The position numbers and the translations under genes are program-made. The notes under the pieces are model-generated. The model was not told the DNA's origin. It worked only from the letters and a program-made list of their open reading frames with translations, and searched no databases. DNA of 64,000 bases from Neocallimastix lanati (nom. inval.) (Eukaryota > Neocallimastigomycota > Neocallimastigomycetes > Neocallimastigales > Neocallimastigaceae). The stretch is from contig JACVTC010000001.1 of NCBI GenBank assembly GCA_016946835.1, positions 3,572,501 through 3,636,500 of the forward strand, read 5' to 3'. Position 1 is the stretch's first letter. Every line of letters begins with the position of its first letter. Shown one piece after another: positions 1-10,213 of this stretch.

Positions 1-2262
1 CATCCGCAGTTAGCCAAGGAGATGGGACTCAAGACAGAAGACCGTCCCTTAACGTTCACTACTGCCGCTGGTAAAGTGCTGATACCACAGGTTACGGAAG
101 AGTTCAAGATTAAGATTAAGCTGGTCGAAGAGCGTACTGGTAAAGTCAAATGGTATGACTTTAATATAAGATGCAGGCTAGCCGAGGCTATGCCGAGAAC
201 GATCATTCTGGGATCAAGATTCATGGATAGACATTTAATCTATAGAAAGATTGACGTCCATGATCAACAGCCTAAGGTATATAAAATAGATGGTGAAAGA
301 CCAGGGCTACCAGATGTAGACTCACCAGAAGAGTGCGCAGGTGAAAGTATCTACATGGTGCAACTCCCAGAAGAAAGAGAAGAAGCTGTGCAAAAGGAGA
401 TTCAACCTACAGCGAGAATTACCAAAATTATAAATCAGGTTATTGATAACCAGAAGTTGAAGGACACGGTGTATGAATTAACGAGGCAATATTACCGTGA
501 TAGAGGAATTGAGTATACGATGGATTACTACGATTATTTAGTGGATTACGATAAATGGGCAGATTGGTTCAAGGTACAGAAGACTAAAAACCTAAAGGAG
601 AGTGAAATCAATAAAAACCCTACGGAAAGTAGTGCACAAAAAGATAGCCAGACAAAAGATCATCTAGCCATGATCACGCAAGAGGATTCGGTAGCGGAAA
701 CAATCAGAAAAGTGGGACTTGAGAAGCTATTGTCAATAGGCGAAATTATAGATAAGTATTATGGTGACTTAACGGAAGCATTCAATGAAGAAATAGCTGA
801 GACATTACCAGAGCACAGGCCGTATGATTGCAAAATAGAACTAGAGCCTGATGCACCACTTTATAAAGGAGCTATCTACCCAACGAGTCCTAAAGAAGAG
901 AAAGCACTTAAAGAATATATTGATGAAAATTTAGCTAAGGGGTTTATAAGAAGGTCAGAATCTCCGGCGGGTTACCCTGTATTGTTCGTGCCAAAGAAAT
1001 CAGGTGAGCTACGACTTTGCATGGATTATCGCAAACTGAACCAATGGACTAAACGCAACGCCTATCCGATCCCCAGAATTAGTGCAGTGTTCGAAGCTAT
1101 GAAAGGAGCAGTTGTATTCTCCAAGTTCGACCTAAAATCTGCCTATAACTTGGTACGAATTCGAGAAGGTGACGAGTACAAGACAGCCTTCAACACCAAG
1201 TTTGGACACTTTGAACATTTGGTAATGCCTTTTGGGCTAACCAATGCACCAGCAGTGTTCCAAAGCTTCGTGAATGATGTCTTCAGCGAGGATATCGGAA
1301 AGTACTGTCAGGTCTACCTAGACGACATCGTAGTATATTCCAAAACCTTGGAGGAACATGTAGAGCATGTTCGAACGATTTTAAAGAAGCTGATACAACA
1401 CAAACTCGTAGCTAAGATGTCCAAATGTGAGCTACATAAGTTAAAGATCTCATTTTTAGGCCATGTGGTCAGCAAGGATGGTGTGGAGACTGACCCAGAA
1501 AAGATTAAGGCCGTGGCAGAATGGCCACAACCAGAAAATATCAAGCAGATGCAAAGCTTCTTAGGCTTTTGCAATTATTACAGGAATTTTATTAAGAATT
1601 TCTCTGAAATAGCCAAACCGTTATTTAAAATGACCTCAAAGAAAGAAAAATTTGAATGGAGCGAAGAAGGATTGGCCGCGTTTCACAAATTAAAGGAAAT
1701 GCTTACCTCTCCGCCAGTACTAGCTTATCCTGACCATGAAAAACAGTTCTTCGTTGAATGTGATGCTAGTAATTACGCGATAGGAGGTGTGCTATCACAG
1801 AAAGGAGACGATGGTACCCTTCATCCTATATATTATTATTCTAAGACACTTAGTAAAGCTGAAGTAAATTATTCGATTACAGAGAAAGAACTATTAGCCA
1901 TTAAGACTGCTTTTACGGAATGGCGACACTTGCTTCAAGGTGCGAAGCATAAGATTATTGTTTATAGTGACCACAGAAATCTGTTGTTCGCTACCAAACC
2001 ACAATTACTAACTCCTAGGCAAATTAGATGGCAAGAACTATTCGCCACATACTGGTTTGAAATAGTTTACAGACCTGGGAAGAAAAATGGTAAAGCTGAC
2101 GCCCTCTCAAGAGTTGAAACAGAGAAAACTGAGGGTAAAGAATTCGATAAAGATAGTCTATTAAAACCCGATCAATTGGTAGGATTTGATGACGTAGATG
2201 GAGAAGCTAGTTATCTAGCCTTAGCTACCAATTTCGTGGATGATATTAAGCAGGCCTACTGA
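1..2262 (+). CDS. Chromovirus Pol, first part: protease tail, RT and RNase H
   Basis: The frame is open from base 1, so the Met at 22 is not the true start; the catalytic Asp of the protease lies upstream of the window. Visible are the end of the retropepsin fold (IILGSRF), RT blocks (LRLCMDYRKLN, FSKFDLKSAYN, MPFGLTNAP), the catalytic YLDD at about codons 432-435 counted from base 22, and RNase H beginning near VECDASNYAIGG. It ends at TGA (2260-2262), directly after RNase H. The next frame is the same one, so integrase was or is part of the same polyprotein. The stop is either a point mutation or a readthrough codon (UGA followed by C). Confidence 0.92.
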   Translation, partial: HPQLAKEMGLKTEDRPLTFTTAAGKVLIPQVTEEFKIKIKLVEERTGKVKWYDFNIRCRLAEAMPRTIILGSRFMDRHLIYRKIDVHDQQPKVYKIDGERPGLPDVDSPEECAGESIYMVQLPEEREEAVQKEIQPTARITKIINQVIDNQKLKDTVYELTRQYYRDRGIEYTMDYYDYLVDYDKWADWFKVQKTKNLKESEINKNPTESSAQKDSQTKDHLAMITQEDSVAETIRKVGLEKLLSIGEIIDKYYGDLTEAFNEEIAETLPEHRPYDCKIELEPDAPLYKGAIYPTSPKEEKALKEYIDENLAKGFIRRSESPAGYPVLFVPKKSGELRLCMDYRKLNQWTKRNAYPIPRISAVFEAMKGAVVFSKFDLKSAYNLVRIREGDEYKTAFNTKFGHFEHLVMPFGLTNAPAVFQSFVNDVFSEDIGKYCQVYLDDIVVYSKTLEEHVEHVRTILKKLIQHKLVAKMSKCELHKLKISFLGHVVSKDGVETDPEKIKAVAEWPQPENIKQMQSFLGFCNYYRNFIKNFSEIAKPLFKMTSKKEKFEWSEEGLAAFHKLKEMLTSPPVLAYPDHEKQFFVECDASNYAIGGVLSQKGDDGTLHPIYYYSKTLSKAEVNYSITEKELLAIKTAFTEWRHLLQGAKHKIIVYSDHRNLLFATKPQLLTPRQIRWQELFATYWFEIVYRPGKKNGKADALSRVETEKTEGKEFDKDSLLKPDQLVGFDDVDGEASYLALATNFVDDIKQAY

Positions 2263-2271
2263 CAGGACAAA

Positions 2272-3726
2272 ATGGCCCAAGAGATTATGAAAGATCTAGC
2301 AGAAGATGCCAAAAATAATTATAACAAGAAGCATTGGCTAGAAGTAGATGGCCTTCTGGTTAGAAAGGAGAACCCTGAACAAATTTACGTGCCCACAACG
2401 TTCAGGAAAACAATTATTCAATTAAACCATGACTTGGAGTACGCAGGACACTTAGGAATTGATAAGACTTCGGACCTAGTATCTAGGAATTTCTACTGGC
2501 CGAAGATGAGGAAGGATATATCAGGCTACGTGAAAGCTTGTAGAACCTGCGCTACTAAGAAGGATGATCGTCATAAAGAATATGGTACTGCGGTAAGAGT
2601 TCCGGTCGCAGAATTACCCTGGCAAGAGGTACAATTGGATTTTATAACTGATCTGCCAGTGAAGAGTAGAGTAAGGACCAATAGTGGTTATGTTTGGGAA
2701 ACGAAAAGAGCAGGTTGTATCTTAGTATGCTGTGATAAATTAACCAAGATGATACACCTGATAGGATTCAAACATGTGCCAAACGCTAACGAGACTGCTG
2801 ACGCATTCCTAAAGGAGATTTACAGGTTGCATGGATTCCCTAAAGTAGTTACAACTGATAGAGGAGTTCAGTTCACCAGTCAGGTATGGAAGGAGCTACT
2901 AGAGTTCTTCGGGACCGAAGTAAACCATGCTACCACTAGTCACCACGAGACAGTAGGCCAAGTGGAAAGGAACAATGCCTACGTAGAGACTTATTTACGG
3001 TGCTTTGTGGGAACTTACGATGATGAAAGTTGGATGGACTACTTGTTCTTAGCAGAGTTCTGCTATAACAACGCAATTCACGTTTCTACCCAACAATCTC
3101 CTTTCCTCACCTTATATAACTACCAGGTACACAACTCCCCTAAGACAGCCGATTTAGTACACTCGTTAGGTGAAGCTAAAATGATCGATAGCTTTGCTCA
3201 CAACTTGGGAAACCTAAAGCACATCCTAGAAATTGCCCAAACAAGATACCTGGATAATATGGATAGGACCCGTACAGATAATTACCCTAGGTACAGGTTG
3301 TTAGATAAAGTATGGCTAAAGAAACCTGAAAATTATGACGCGTTGCCATTCTACAAACTTACAACAAGAAAATTCGGACCATTCAAGGTAGTTGGTGTCG
3401 ACGAAGAAAAGAAGAATTATAGATTAGATATAAGTCGTTCACCTTTCCCAAATATGTACCCAGTGTTCCATGTGAGTGAATTAGAACCATTCTACAAATT
3501 ACCCAAAACATTAGTGCCGGCTCCTGCAGGAAACCAAAAGATAATTCATATCCTTGGATCAAGGAAACACCAAGGACTTTATCAATACCTGGTTGCGTAC
3601 CAGAATGATAAGCAAGAGTGGGTCAACGCCGACGTGATCGACGACAATCCTCACTACGCAGAATTGCTGGAGGATTACCAAGATTTTAGCTATAGCCAGT
3701 TCATCGCTAGCATCGTCAACCATTAG
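2272..3726 (+). CDS. Chromovirus Pol, second part: integrase and chromodomain
   Basis: This continues the preceding Pol frame after a single TGA; the Met at 2272 is probably not a natural start. It contains the HHCC zinc domain (HDLEYAGHLG ... CRTCATKK, about residues 54-100), the DDE core (D in VQLDFITDLP, D in TTDRG, E in GQVERNN), the Gypsy C-terminal motif PVFHVSELEPF, and a terminal chromodomain-like block (YQYLVAYQNDKQEWVN ... AELLEDY, about residues 425-475). Integrase inserts the cDNA; chromodomains of this family usually bind histone marks and steer insertion. No further lesions are visible. Product could be made only by suppression of the TGA or in trans. Confidence 0.9.
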   Translation: MAQEIMKDLAEDAKNNYNKKHWLEVDGLLVRKENPEQIYVPTTFRKTIIQLNHDLEYAGHLGIDKTSDLVSRNFYWPKMRKDISGYVKACRTCATKKDDRHKEYGTAVRVPVAELPWQEVQLDFITDLPVKSRVRTNSGYVWETKRAGCILVCCDKLTKMIHLIGFKHVPNANETADAFLKEIYRLHGFPKVVTTDRGVQFTSQVWKELLEFFGTEVNHATTSHHETVGQVERNNAYVETYLRCFVGTYDDESWMDYLFLAEFCYNNAIHVSTQQSPFLTLYNYQVHNSPKTADLVHSLGEAKMIDSFAHNLGNLKHILEIAQTRYLDNMDRTRTDNYPRYRLLDKVWLKKPENYDALPFYKLTTRKFGPFKVVGVDEEKKNYRLDISRSPFPNMYPVFHVSELEPFYKLPKTLVPAPAGNQKIIHILGSRKHQGLYQYLVAYQNDKQEWVNADVIDDNPHYAELLEDYQDFSYSQFIASIVNH

Positions 3727-3750
3727 TAGCTTGCTCCTTGGGAGAGGCCT

Positions 3751-4309
3751 TGTAACAGATACATGGTAACTTCAAGCCTATCCAATGATAGTCCTTTGGT
3801 TACGTAACGTATCTCTAAACAGCTAGCAATTTCGGCTAATCAAATAAAATCTTTTATTACTTTCGTACATTAAATTTTATTATTTTATAAATAATTATAT
3901 AGTTAAATATTTATTTAAATATATTTTATTTAGTGATTAGTAAACTAAGTTAAATTAAATTATTTACCAATCATAATATTATTGACATGTATAAATAATA
4001 ATTGAACTTGTAACTGTAACGCACTAGCGTTACTATTAACGTAAATTGTTATTATAAATATTAATATTATTAAATAAAAAATATAATTATTAAATAAAAA
4101 ATATTACTCAGTGTAAGCCCAGTAACTAATAACAAATAAAGTTATAAAGTGCTGCGCTATATTCTCGTGTAATAAGAAATAATAATTATAGAATTAATTA
4201 AATTTAGTGTTTATTATTAACAACTCGAATAGAGAGGTGTTAAGTTATCTTAGCCTTTAAATTTAGTTATTATTCGTTATTTTAGTTAATAATAAACTTA
4301 CCTTTTACA
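3751..4309 (+). repeat. 3' LTR of the chromovirus
   Basis: Begins TGTAAC and ends TTTTACA, so it has inverted TGTAA/TTACA termini. It follows a purine-rich tract (GGGAGAGG). Length 559 bp. The partner LTR is outside the window, so the boundaries rest on the termini only. The last bases (ACA) plus one A form the ACAA motif that flanks the next insertion. Confidence 0.7.
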
Positions 4310-4310
4310 A

Positions 4311-4871
4311 TGGTACGTTATTTTTATATATTGTACCTTTTATATGATTTGGGGAAAGCAAGTTGTAAAATTATAAAATAATATATTCTAATAAAAGAAA
4401 TAAATAAAAAAAATTATAACACAAAATTAATAATAAATTTTTAATAAATAATAATGTGTTACTTTTAAGTCTTTATTTTATTTATAAGTTTTGTTCTTTA
4501 AATAAGTACATTTAATTTTATTATAACTTTATTATATTTTTAAATTTATATTTTAATAATAATATTAACCAAAATATCCTAAATATTTATTCACCCGAAT
4601 AAATATTTTATAATTCCTATTCTAACTATTATATTCTTTAAAGATATTAGATTATTAAGTTCCTCCTTTGTTAATATTTTATCTTTCACTTATTTTTATA
4701 CTATAATTTATCTTAATTCTTATTGGTTATCTATTAATTAAAATTATTTTTATTAATATTATAATTTTATATACTAATTAAACCTTATACCTATTATAAT
4801 AAAATAACTAAAGAATTATTTATTTTCTTATATTTTTAATAATTTATTCTATTTTAGTGAGTAACGTACCA
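4311..4871. repeat. Solo LTR (copy A) of the TGGTACG family
   Basis: 561 bp with perfect inverted termini TGGTACGTTA/TAACGTACCA. It is nearly identical to copies at 4876-5436 and 9648-10209. It is flanked by ACAA at 4307-4310 and at 4872-4875, as expected for a 4-bp target duplication. No internal element sequence accompanies it, so it is most simply the product of LTR-LTR recombination. Confidence 0.85.
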
Positions 4872-4875
4872 ACAA

Positions 4876-5436
4876 TGGTACGTTATTTTTATATATTGTG
4901 CCTTTTATATGATTTGGGGAAAGCAAGTTGTAAAATTATAAAATAATATATTCTAATAAAAGAAATAAATAAAAAAATTATAACACAAAATTAATAATAA
5001 ATTTTTAATAAATAATAATGTGTTACTTTTAAGTCTTTATTTTATTTATAAGTTTTGTTCTTTAAATAAGTACATTTAATTTTATTATAACTTTATTATA
5101 TCTTTAAATTTATATTTTAATAATAATAATTAACCAAAATATCCTAAATATTTATTCACCCGAATAAATATTTTATAATTCCTATTTTAACTATTATATT
5201 CTTTAAAGATATTAAATTATTAAGTTCCTCTCTTGTTAATATTTTATCTTTCACTTATTTTTATACTATAATTTATCTTAATTCTTATTGGTTATCTATT
5301 AATTAAAATTATTTTTATTAATATTATATTTTTATATACTAATTAAACCATATACCTATTATAATAAAATAACTAAAGAATTATTTATTTTCTTATATTT
5401 TTAATAATTTATTCTATTTTAGTGAGTAACGTACCA
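4876..5436 (-). repeat. 3' LTR (copy B) of the minus-strand element
   Basis: 561 bp, TGGTACG/CGTACCA termini, matches copy C apart from a few single-base differences and one A-run length change. The polypurine tract lies just beyond 5436 on the plus-strand coordinate. Confidence 0.88.
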
Positions 5437-5527
5437 AGACGCCCCCACTTTGTCTAGACTTCGTCCCTTGAAGTCGTGATTTATGGATATAATGGATAAA
5501 ATTAAAAAAAATTTTATTATATTCTTT

Positions 5528-5570
<43 letters not shown>

Positions 5571-5696
5571 TTTGAACTATATAACTATATAAATTTTTTT
5601 TTTTTTTTTTTATATTATATATATACAATTTCATACAATAATGTACATGTATACATTACATATATGTAATTTTATACTATATTGTATATGCATATA

Positions 5697-5735
<39 letters not shown>

Positions 5736-6316
5736 GTAAGTAAATTGTAAAATTATGTTATATTGTTTATAAAATTTTATAAAATTATATACTTGTTTAC
5801 TAATTTAATTTATATATATTCTGTCTATATATCTTTGTATATTTTAATATTATATTTTACTATTATATTTTACTATTCTATTTTACTATTCTATTTTACT
5901 ATTCTATTTTACTATTATATTTTACTATTCTATTTTACTATTATATTTTACTATTATATTTTACTATTCTATTTTACTATTCTATTTTACTATTCTATTT
6001 TACTATTCTATTTTACAATTATATTTTACTATTCTATTTTACTATTATATTTTACTATTATATTTTACTATTCTATTTTACTATTCTATTTTACTATTCT
6101 ATTTTACTATTCTATTTTACTATTATATTTTACTATTATTTTTTTACTATTATATTTTACTATTATATTTTACCATTATAATCTATTATTATATTTTTAT
6201 TATATTTTATTATTTATATCTAATAAAAGAAATTACTGGATTAGAAATGTGAATTATTTTATTAAACTTTTCAATAATAGCTAAATGTTTATTTTTGTAA
6301 GTTGAAATTCAAACGC

Positions 6317-6349
<33 letters not shown>

Positions 6350-6388
6350 ATAAAAACCATATTTATTTTATATATATTATTTTTTTAT
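5437..6388. repeat. Non-coding remnant with poly-T runs and a 13-bp minisatellite
   Basis: Between the 3' LTR and the truncated Pol, where integrase should be. Several poly-T tracts (about 5527-5568, 5700-5733, 6319-6348) flank an array at about 5851-6177. The array is built from TATTTTACTATTC, with the last base varying C/A, in roughly 25 copies. Any long frame here is a by-product of the repeat. Confidence 0.85.
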
Positions 6389-8332
6389 TTATAATTGATA
6401 ATAAATATTAATAAATAAAAAAAAAATTCTTATGTAAATATTATTATTATTATTATTATTATTATCACCTATACTATTATCACTATTATCAACTTCATTA
6501 TTATTGTTATATATAATATTTATTGTTTCTTTAGGTTTATCAGAAGTTTCCAATCTAGATAGGGCATCAGCTATGACATTCTTCCTCCCCTCTTGATATT
6601 CGACTTTAACATTCAAGATAGATTTAGCATTTGGAATTAAATTAATTCTATGTGGTAATAATTTAGAAGTTCCAAGGTCATCAGTCTTCACAGCTAATAT
6701 GTCTTTAAAAATTTCGAATAGCTTTTTTATAGAGTTCTTATGTTCACTAGGTACGGCATTAATAATATCATTTATTAGATTTTCTTTAACATTAATAGTT
6801 TGTTCTAATTGTTTATCTTTATTCTGAATAACTATAGTAAGTAGTAAGGGTGTAGATGCATTTGTGTTTTCTTTATTAATTTCTTCTCCTGAGTCAATTG
6901 GATTTTTCAGATTAATATCGTAGTAAAGGTCAGCTAATTTCTTGTAAGTATTATCTTCATTAATATAATATAATGAGTCATTAACTAGGTTAATATCAAA
7001 CCTATTTTTCTTTAATGAATCAACTCCAATTAGAATGTCGAAAAGGTCATCTTTTTCAATTACTCTAAAATAATCTTGGAAAGTCTTGTCTCCTATAGTT
7101 ATTTCTAGCTCATATATTTCGGATTCAATTGTCGAGTTTGAACAAGCTTGAAAAATAGTTTCTGAGATTCTTCCTATGGCAGGTTTGTTTATATTATATT
7201 TTTCTAAAGCAGATCTTGTAATAGCATTAACACTTGCGCAGGTATCTAAAAATATCTCACAATTGGTATTTTCAACTTTTCCTTTTACTTTAATTATTTT
7301 AAATTTATTAACTATTGTCATCACATTATTAATAGCATTACTTTTAGGAGTAAGCTTCAAAGCTTTACTAAATGCTGTTCTGAATTTTGGGAATAGATCA
7401 AGTAAGTATCCTAATTTAGTAATAACTTCAGTAGATGCAACTTCTTTTAATAGATCTTGTATTAAATAATCATCAAATTGTTCTATTAATTTAATATGTT
7501 TTTCTTTAGATTCTTTGTTGTTACTTAAAGAAGGTAGAGATTTCTTTGCATTTTCAATAATATCTTTAATTCTTTCTTCATGATTGTTTCTTTTATTCGT
7601 TCTAATATTCTTCTCGGCTATAATTGAAGGATCTAAGTACTCCAATTTTTCGGTTTGATTACTATTAGAGGTAGTTTTATTATTTTTATCTAAAGTAGTA
7701 TTCTTATCTACTGTATTTGTAGACTTATTTTTATTAATTTCATTATTTGGTATACCATCTTCAATATCATCTTTAATCATAATTACATCTTCAATTGGTA
7801 AGGTATTAGTTTCCATATTTTGATCCTTTTGGTTATGCACCTTTTTTCCTTCATTAAGACAAGCATCATATTTGTTGTTATGTCTCATAGCTGCTGTTTG
7901 AATCGGCGTCGGATTATTCTTTAATGTATCATTGGATTTCTCTTTATTATAAGGAATGGAACTTACGTTTTTTTCTTTTTGTTTTCTGACGGCTGGTGCC
8001 AGAACTTCAATTGGTTTATTAATATGTAAAGGTTGATAATTTGATATTGATTTATTATGGTTATTCATATTATTATTATTAATATATTTATTATTAATAT
8101 TGGTACTATTATTATTAATATTGTTACTATTATTATTAATATTTCTATTATGATGATAACAATTATTAGCATTGTCTTCCATGTGGTTGGTTTGTTTACT
8201 GGAAGTTATCCTTCTCCCATTTAGTGGTTTAAAGATTTGTTGATCATTCCCCTTTCTTCCATTTCCGCTAATTGTTTGAACGAATAGGGGCAGTTTGAAG
8301 CCTTGTGCCCATTTTGGAAACAACGGAAACAA
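6389..8332 (-). pseudogene. Truncated Pol of the minus-strand element (protease plus internal deletion)
   Basis: Read from the Gag overlap in the -1 frame (after the heptamer at 8233-8227). It keeps an Asn-rich linker, a retropepsin-like domain (FLDTCASVNAI ... DILIGVDSL) and the very start of the RT region (LLPHRINLIPNAKS). It then jumps directly to the end of RNase H (VEYQEGRKNVIADALSR), near plus-strand 6600-6625. Compared with the plus-strand relative, about 400 residues are lost in frame. The remainder is an Asn run and an unrelated tail. The protease motif is DTC rather than DTG/DSG. Confidence 0.88.
8201..8233 (-). promoter_or_regulatory. -1 ribosomal frameshift signal (minus-strand element)
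   Basis: On the minus strand T TTA AAC lies in the Gag frame at 8233-8227. An 8-nt spacer is followed by a hairpin, GGGAG (8218-8214) pairing with CTTCC (8205-8201) with one G-U pair. Slipping by -1 joins Gag to the Pol frame. Heptamer and spacing match the signal in the plus-strand relative at 12412. Confidence 0.8.
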
Positions 8333-9402
8333 GTGGTTTTCCTATTTTGGTAGTCTTTATTAAAACTTTTATTATATTCCTTATTTGGAATAACCCCTGG
8401 ATTTCTATTTATGGTAGTTGTAAGTATATTAGCATCAATACCGTTATTATTGTCATATGCGTTACTATTTTGAGAAACTGCGGTAGCTATATTGTTGGTA
8501 TTGTTATCGTTACTAATATTATTGTTTTTATAATTGTAATTAGAATTATTACTATTTTGCATTCTATTAGGTAAATAATTATAATTATAGTTGTTGTTAT
8601 CCATGATATTATTCATATTTTGATTGACGTTAGTATTATAATTATTATTGAGGTTCATAAATCTTGAACCATTACTAAAGTTTCGGTTGTTCCTTCTAAA
8701 AGGTGGACGAAAATTATTATTGTAAACATTTCTATTAGTACTTTGATTTATATTATGTTGATAAGAAGGTTCTCCATAAAAATTCTGATAAAATGGGTGA
8801 TTCATTATAGGACTATCCAAATTTTGCACAAACATTAAATTAGATCTATTCTTATTATTATCTTGCCCAATATTACTGATTATTTCTTTTTCAGCTTCTT
8901 CGGATACTTCAGCTACCTTAAAAGCTTCAGATAAAGTTTCGCATTCGGTTGTCATAACTCTTGAACAAGGAAAGACCCGTGTACTTATAGCAGTAGTATA
9001 GTCCTTTATTGAAATTAGTTTTTGATATTCTCTTGGTAGGCCTTTATATAATATTTTGTATCTATGATTAAATTTTTTTATAGTTTCTTTATTATTAATT
9101 TTTAATGATTTTAATACTGCACATTTATCATTAGGTGTGATGTGCAAGTACTCCTCAACGGCAGCTTGGATTTCTTTGAAGCTGGGATATCTAACTTCGT
9201 TTCCATTCTTACTTTTTAAAGAGTTTAAGGCCCCATGCATGTCTTCTTCGACTGCTTCTTTGGCCCAAACAAAAATTCTTCTTGGTTCCACAACATCGTA
9301 GAGCTCCATCACTCTGACGAATTCATGCATCCATCCATCAACATCTTTTCCATAGTCGATGAGATTTGGTAATGCTTTCTGTAATTTGGCAGCGTCAATC
9401 AT
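8221..9402 (-). CDS. Gag of the minus-strand Gypsy element
   Basis: 393 residues. The N-terminal half resembles Ty3-type capsid (MHEFVRVMELYDV ... FNHRYKILYKGLP), followed by a long Asn-rich linker and one CCHC zinc knuckle (CFRCFQNGHKASNC) near the C-terminus. Gag forms the virus-like particle and binds element RNA. It stops at TAA (8223-8221), six bases after the slippery heptamer TTTAAAC, and Pol continues in the -1 frame. It is apparently intact, so this deleted copy could still supply Gag. Confidence 0.9.
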   Translation of the reverse strand: MIDAAKLQKALPNLIDYGKDVDGWMHEFVRVMELYDVVEPRRIFVWAKEAVEEDMHGALNSLKSKNGNEVRYPSFKEIQAAVEEYLHITPNDKCAVLKSLKINNKETIKKFNHRYKILYKGLPREYQKLISIKDYTTAISTRVFPCSRVMTTECETLSEAFKVAEVSEEAEKEIISNIGQDNNKNRSNLMFVQNLDSPIMNHPFYQNFYGEPSYQHNINQSTNRNVYNNNFRPPFRRNNRNFSNGSRFMNLNNNYNTNVNQNMNNIMDNNNYNYNYLPNRMQNSNNSNYNYKNNNISNDNNTNNIATAVSQNSNAYDNNNGIDANILTTTINRNPGVIPNKEYNKSFNKDYQNRKTTCFRCFQNGHKASNCPYSFKQLAEMEERGMINKSLNH

Positions 9403-9647
9403 GATAAATAGAATTTATTAAAAAAAAGTAATATAAAATAGTTATATTTATTTATAATATAATAATTGTTTTGTAAAAAAAATAAAATGAAGAGATAAAA
9501 AAAAAAAATTGATTTATAATAATATAATAAATTCTTTTGTACTATAAATATATAAAATAAAAAAAATGAATGAATTAAAGTAAAGTAATTTCTCTTATTA
9601 TTTTCATATTATTTTATCTTGCTTCCGCCCGGATTCTCCACCAATTT

Positions 9648-10209
9648 TGGTACGTTATTTTTATATATTGTACCTTTTATATGATTTGGGGAAAGCAAGT
9701 TGTAAAATTATAAAATAATATATTCTAATAAAAGAAATAAATAAAAAAAATTATAACACAAAATTAATAATAAATTTTTAATAAATAATAATGTGTTACT
9801 TTTAAGTCTTTATTTTATTTATAAGTTTTGTTCTTTAAATAAGTACATTTAATTTTATTATAACTTTATTATATCTTTAAATTTATATTTTAATAATAAT
9901 AATTAACCAAAATATCCTAAATATTTATTCACCCGAATAAATATTTTATAATTCCTATTTTAACTATTATATTCTTTAAAGATATTAAATTATTAAGTTC
10001 CTCTCTTGTTAATATTTTATCTTTCACTTATTTTTATACTATAATTTATCTTAATTCTTATTGGTTATCTATTAATTAAAATTATTTTTATTAATATTAT
10101 AATTTTATATACTAATTAAACCATATACCTATTATAATAAAATAACTAAAGAATTATTTATTTTCTTATATTTTTAATAATTTATTCTATTTTAGTGAGT
10201 AACGTACCA
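9648..10209 (-). repeat. 5' LTR (copy C) of the minus-strand element
   Basis: 562 bp, same family as copies A and B. On the minus strand its inner end is followed by 4 nt and the primer site (9643-9627). The element leader runs from there to the Gag ATG at 9402. Confidence 0.9.
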
Positions 10210-10213
10210 ACAA

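Larger units (their letters stand above)
1..4309 (+). mobile_element. Ty3/Gypsy chromovirus, 5'-truncated by the window edge
   Basis: This is the 3' part of an LTR retrotransposon: protease tail, reverse transcriptase, RNase H, integrase, a C-terminal chromodomain-like segment, a polypurine tract (about 3740-3750) and one LTR (3751-4309). Gag and the 5' LTR lie outside the window. The domain order RT-RNase H-IN and the chromodomain place it among chromoviruses. Its coding DNA is visibly richer in G and C than the other elements here, which suggests a different origin or age. Pol is interrupted once, by an in-frame TGA at 2260-2262. The 3' LTR end abuts the solo LTR at 4311. Confidence 0.93.
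4876..10209 (-). mobile_element. Deleted Ty3/Gypsy element, minus strand
   Basis: LTR copies B (4876-5436) and C (9648-10209) enclose Gag, a protease and a truncated Pol read on the minus strand. ACAA at 4872-4875 and 10210-10213 is the target duplication. The primer binding site (complement of 9627-9643, TGGTGGAGAATCCGGGC) sits 4 nt inside the 5' LTR, and a purine-rich tract (AAAGTGGGGGCGTCT) precedes the 3' LTR. The two LTRs differ at only a few bases, so insertion is recent. Most of RT, RNase H and all of integrase are missing; 5437-6388 is filled with poly-T and a 13-bp minisatellite. The element cannot be autonomous. Confidence 0.9.

Noticed and set aside
4311-5436. Two 561-bp repeats with inverted ends as a DNA transposon or MITE pair
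   Set aside because: The same sequence bounds a Gag-Pol element at 4876-10209 with primer site and polypurine tract at the right places, so they are LTRs.
5763-6284. A 173-codon frame rich in Tyr, Phe and Leu
   Set aside because: It is entirely the 13-bp TATTTTACTATTC minisatellite; its length reflects a repeat unit free of stops in that frame.
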